From DASZQY01 sp035548515 (GTDB taxonomy: Bacteria > Pseudomonadota > Alphaproteobacteria > Rhizobiales > Kaistiaceae): a stretch of 64,000 nucleotides of DNA. The notes under the pieces are model-generated. The model was not told the origin of the DNA. It ran no database searches and worked only from the letters and a program-made list of their open reading frames with translations. The translations under genes were made by a program, and so were the position numbers. This document shows positions 61,139-64,000 of this stretch, piece by piece. The stretch spans positions 1 to 64,000 of the forward strand of contig DASZSW010000037.1 of the NCBI GenBank assembly GCA_035548515.1, given 5' to 3'. The first letter of the stretch is position 1. Every line of letters begins with the position of its first letter.

Positions 61139-63495
61139 GAAGGCGATCCGACACGCGCGGCGGCGAGCGCTGACAATATGCGGTGCGGCGTGAGCGGGAC
61201 CTCCGCCACTTCGACGCCCAGCGGCCGAAGTGCATCGTTGACGGCGTTAGCGATGGCTGCCGGCGGCCCAATCGCGCCGCTCTCGCCAATTCCTTTCACG
61301 CCGAATTCCGTGTTCGGCGATAGCGTCTCCATGTGGATTAGGCGGATCGCCGGCACCTCCGCCGAACCCGGCAGAAGGTAATCGGCGAGGGTGGAGGCGA
61401 GCGGCTGACCCGCGCTGTCGAAGGGCATTTCCTCGTAGAGGGCGGTGCCGATCCCCTGCGCGACGCCACCGTAGATCTGGCCATCAACCACCATCGGATT
61501 GATCAGCTTGCCGCCGTCCTCGACGACGACATAGTCGAGGATCTCCACCGATCCGCATTCCACGTCGACGGCCACGACGACGGCGTGGCAGGCGTAGCTG
61601 AACGTGCCCGTGTCGACCCTCGGCTTGTAGCCGGCAGTGACTTCCAGTCCGCCCGGATGGACATCGGGTGCCAGCAGTTGCGGCTTGTGGTACCAGATCT
61701 CCGCGACCTCGCGGATGCTCATGCGATTGTTCGGCCCCACGACGGCGCCGTCTGCAAAACGCAGTTGGGCGGGGTCGGTCTGCATGAGATGGCCGGCAAT
61801 GCGGGTGATGCGCTGTCCGAGTTCCTTGCACGCCACCGCGACAGCCCCACCGGACATAACTGCGCCGCGTGAGCCCCACGTGCCGGTCGAATAAGGCGTG
61901 TACTCCGTGTCGCCGTGGACGAGCTTCACCTTCTGAAGGTCAATGCTGAGCACCTCGTGCGCGACCTGTGCCAGCGTCGTTTCCATACCTTGACCGTGCG
62001 AATGCGCCCCGATGCGCAGCTCAAGCGAGCCGTCCGGCGTCAAGCGTGCGACGGCCTGCTCGTGTCCCGGCACCATTGGGATGCCCCAGCCGTGGAAGAT
62101 CGACGTGCCGTGGGCGCCCTGCTCGGTAAAGAACGAGAAGCCCACGCCAATCCGGCGTCCATCGGGCTCCCGCGTCTGCTGGCGACGACGAACGCTAGCC
62201 AGGTCGATGGCGTCCACCGCCAACCCTATCGCGTGCGGATAGTCGCCGCTGTCGAAATTCTTGCCGGTGACGCTCGTGTACGGCATTGCCGATGGGGGTA
62301 CGAGATTCTCGAGCCGCACATCGCTCGGCTCGCGTCCCACAGCCCGCGCGATGGCGTCGATCATCAATTCCATTGCGAAGCAGACACCGGTCCGCGCGAC
62401 CCCGCGATACGGCAGGATCGGCGGCTTGTTGCTCGCGACGGAGTAATTCACGCACCGATAAGCTGGCACGACGTAGGGGCCTGGGAGATTGCTGACGATC
62501 TGCGCGCCCTCGAGCCCTGAGCTTACGGGATAGGAAGAATAGGCGCCGACGTTGACGGCGGTAACGCCTTCGAGACCCAGTATGCGGCCGCGATCGTCGG
62601 TGTACGTGGTCATGCGATAGTGGTGTTCGCGGCAGTTGGCGCTGGCAGTGAGATGCTCCCGCCTGTCCTCCAGCCATCGCACCGGGTGGCCGCATTGCAT
62701 GGCGAGCCAGGCGAGGCACACCTCCTCCGGCGTCATGATGCCCTTGTAGCCAAAGCCGCCACCGACATCGGGCGCGACCACGCGCACCTGCGCCTCCTCC
62801 AGGCCGAGGCACTCCGCAATCCCGGTGCGCACCAGATGGGACATTTGCGTCGACGAGTGCAGCACCAGCTGGTTGAGACGGCTGTTCCATTCGGCCACGG
62901 CGCCCCTGCCCTCGATGGGCACCATGCACTGGCGATTGGTACGGAACTCGCGGCTGACGACGTGCGTCGCGGCCGCCTTCGCAGCCGCCAGGTCGCTTTC
63001 CCAGGTCGATGTAAGGTTGATGTTGTCGCCCCATTCGTCATGGACAAGCGGGGCATCGGCTGCCTGAGACTCAAGGATATCGACCGCGGCCGGCAGTTCG
63101 TCGATGTCGACCTGTAGCTCGGCGACCACGTCTTCGGCCTCGGCGCGCGTGTCGCCCAGGCACATCGCCACCAGCTCGCCGACGTGGCGCACCTTGCCTG
63201 TGGCCAATGGCGGCTGCACGGACGGCTTGAAATTGGGAAGCGCGGTCAGGGCTGTAATTGGCTTCACGCCCACCATGTCTGCGTTGGTGAAGACACGCCC
63301 TCGGAGGTGGGGAGGAAAAGTGATTCCGTTTAGCCGGCCGTGCGCAACGGGACTGCGGTAGAAAGCAACATCCTTCACGCCGACGAAGCCGATGTCGGCG
63401 ATGTACTGGCCGCGACCGCGCATATAACGGTCGTCCTCCTTTCGCAGAACGCGCGCCCCAACGCCCTTAGCGCCGCCTGGCTGCTCCACCATCAT
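61135..63495 (-). CDS. molybdopterin-binding large subunit of a xanthine dehydrogenase-family hydroxylase
   Basis: A 786-residue large subunit. The N-terminal domain starts with RVLRKEDDRYMRGRGQYIADI. Cofactor-binding segments include DVGGGFGYKG near 243, HSHGQGMETTLAQVAHE near 500, and the catalytic Glu in GVKGIGESGAIG near 745. The active-site loop reads PYRGVARTG near 360, not the AYRCSFR of form I CO dehydrogenase, so oxidation of CO is unlikely; an aromatic heterocycle, aldehyde or purine-like substrate fits better. It starts at ATG 63495, 4 nt after the hydrolase gene. Confidence 0.93.
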   Translation of the reverse strand: MMVEQPGGAKGVGARVLRKEDDRYMRGRGQYIADIGFVGVKDVAFYRSPVAHGRLNGITFPPHLRGRVFTNADMVGVKPITALTALPNFKPSVQPPLATGKVRHVGELVAMCLGDTRAEAEDVVAELQVDIDELPAAVDILESQAADAPLVHDEWGDNINLTSTWESDLAAAKAAATHVVSREFRTNRQCMVPIEGRGAVAEWNSRLNQLVLHSSTQMSHLVRTGIAECLGLEEAQVRVVAPDVGGGFGYKGIMTPEEVCLAWLAMQCGHPVRWLEDRREHLTASANCREHHYRMTTYTDDRGRILGLEGVTAVNVGAYSSYPVSSGLEGAQIVSNLPGPYVVPAYRCVNYSVASNKPPILPYRGVARTGVCFAMELMIDAIARAVGREPSDVRLENLVPPSAMPYTSVTGKNFDSGDYPHAIGLAVDAIDLASVRRRQQTREPDGRRIGVGFSFFTEQGAHGTSIFHGWGIPMVPGHEQAVARLTPDGSLELRIGAHSHGQGMETTLAQVAHEVLSIDLQKVKLVHGDTEYTPYSTGTWGSRGAVMSGGAVAVACKELGQRITRIAGHLMQTDPAQLRFADGAVVGPNNRMSIREVAEIWYHKPQLLAPDVHPGGLEVTAGYKPRVDTGTFSYACHAVVVAVDVECGSVEILDYVVVEDGGKLINPMVVDGQIYGGVAQGIGTALYEEMPFDSAGQPLASTLADYLLPGSAEVPAIRLIHMETLSPNTEFGVKGIGESGAIGPPAAIANAVNDALRPLGVEVAEVPLTPHRILSALAAARVGSPS

Positions 63496-63499
63496 GAGA

Positions 63500-64000
63500 T
63501 TAGCTCGAGCTCCCGGTCGCTTCGGCGATCAGGCGTTGCGCCTTGGCGAAAAACTGGCTGCGCTCGTCGGCAAATCGATTGACGACGTCGAAATGGTCCA
63601 CGTCCGGCTCGCTGTAGCGCTCGACCTCAATGCCGGCCGCGCGCCGGCGACTGCTATATTCGTCGGATTGGCGGTGAAACTCGGTGGTCTCAAGAGCGCC
63701 GACTACGACGAGTTGACGTGTTTTTCGCGGCTGCTCCTTGAACAACGGGCTCTCGGCCCGCGCTTCGTCGGCGTCCATGCGCACTGCATCGTTGATCGAT
63801 GTGAAGCGCAGCGGCTCTAGGTCGAAGATTCCGGAAATTGGAATGGCAGCTTTGATCAGGTCGTCCGGAGCACCGACGCGCACCCAGTCCGTCGTGAGCA
63901 TCGCCGCGGTGAGATGGCCGCCGGCAGACGCGCCCGTAACGATGATCTTGTCGCGCGAGAAACCCAGCGCTGCCGCATTCCGCCACAGCCACACCAGCGA
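63500..64000 (-). CDS. alpha/beta hydrolase, 5' end beyond window edge
   Basis: The visible 166 residues are the C-terminal part of an esterase of the BD-FAE/kynurenine-formamidase-like group. The nucleophile elbow is VTGASAGGH (Ser in GASAG) and the catalytic His is in DVDHFDVVNRF. The lid-like EARAESPLF follows the acid-region segment. Reading is open to position 64000, so the start and the oxyanion HGG motif lie outside. It immediately precedes the molybdenum hydroxylase operon and may open an amide or ester before or after hydroxylation. Confidence 0.82.
   Translation of the reverse strand, partial: SLVWLWRNAAALGFSRDKIIVTGASAGGHLTAAMLTTDWVRVGAPDDLIKAAIPISGIFDLEPLRFTSINDAVRMDADEARAESPLFKEQPRKTRQLVVVGALETTEFHRQSDEYSSRRRAAGIEVERYSEPDVDHFDVVNRFADERSQFFAKAQRLIAEATGSSS

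Noticed and set aside
61135..63495. Calling the large subunit a carbon monoxide dehydrogenase (CoxL)
   Set aside because: The AYRCSFR loop of form I CO dehydrogenase is absent (PYRGVARTG instead), so only the general hydroxylase family is supported.

Overview
The window is about 64 kb of GC-rich, densely packed DNA with many 1-14 nt gene overlaps. Gene content (an N-methylglutamate/sarcosine-oxidase type cluster, an iol-type cluster, Kdp, and a CoxSML-type hydroxylase with a CoxG-like domain) points to an alphaproteobacterium, most likely in the Hyphomicrobiales (Rhizobiales). That placement is inferred from gene content only. I see no rRNA, tRNA, CRISPR array or intact insertion sequence.

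1-27.1 kb: a large catabolic island organised around a LacI-family regulator (17720-18751). Three units carry near-identical 16-20 bp palindromes of the LacI type (core TTGCAAGCGCTTGCAA) at their promoters. Unit A is leftward: an Opp/Dpp-type ABC importer, a short-chain dehydrogenase, a sulfatase, an aldose-1-epimerase-like protein, a D-amino-acid lyase-like PLP protein and a ROK kinase cut by the window edge. Unit B is leftward: IolD, IolC, IolB, a class II aldolase (IolJ-like) and an SGNH/SASA-type esterase. Unit C is rightward: an IolE-like TIM barrel, an HpcH/HpaI aldolase, a D-apionate-lactonase-like protein and a second sulfatase. Between B and C lies a leftward set: alcohol dehydrogenase, P-loop kinase-like protein, D-2-hydroxyacid dehydrogenase and lacI. 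The iol ring-opening steps are present, but a recognisable inositol dehydrogenase (IolG) and IolA are absent. Two sulfatases and an esterase are added. I infer uptake and stripping of a decorated (probably sulfated) cyclitol or cyclitol glycoside; this is the best candidate here for an undescribed pathway.

27.2-41.5 kb: a C1/methylamine-nitrogen module. Leftward are mgsA-mgsB-mgsC-like genes, a type III glutamine synthetase (gamma-glutamylmethylamide synthetase-like), purU and folD. Divergently placed are a GlxA/AraC regulator and an XRE-cupin regulator. Rightward is a heterotetrameric sarcosine oxidase/N-methylglutamate dehydrogenase (soxBDAG order), a 79-residue protein and a 3-hydroxyisobutyrate-dehydrogenase-family reductase. 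Together they fit the N-methylglutamate route: methylamine to N-methylglutamate, oxidation to a C1 unit on tetrahydrofolate, then formate.

41.6-49.5 kb: the complete kdpFABCDE potassium-import operon (leftward), with KdpF and a second 27-residue membrane miniprotein that are easy to miss.

49.8-59.0 kb: a divergent sugar-acid catabolic locus with a GntR/FCD regulator. It holds an ABC importer without its own ATPase, two enolase-superfamily dehydratase/racemase-like enzymes, an SDR, an aldose-epimerase-like protein and a DapA-family aldolase/dehydratase. A truncated formate dehydrogenase N-terminus sits at its right edge.

59.1-64.0 kb: a leftward operon for a molybdenum hydroxylase (CoxL/M/S type, not a CO dehydrogenase by its active-site loop) whose small Fe-S subunit is fused to a CoxG-like domain, preceded by an alpha/beta hydrolase cut by the window end.
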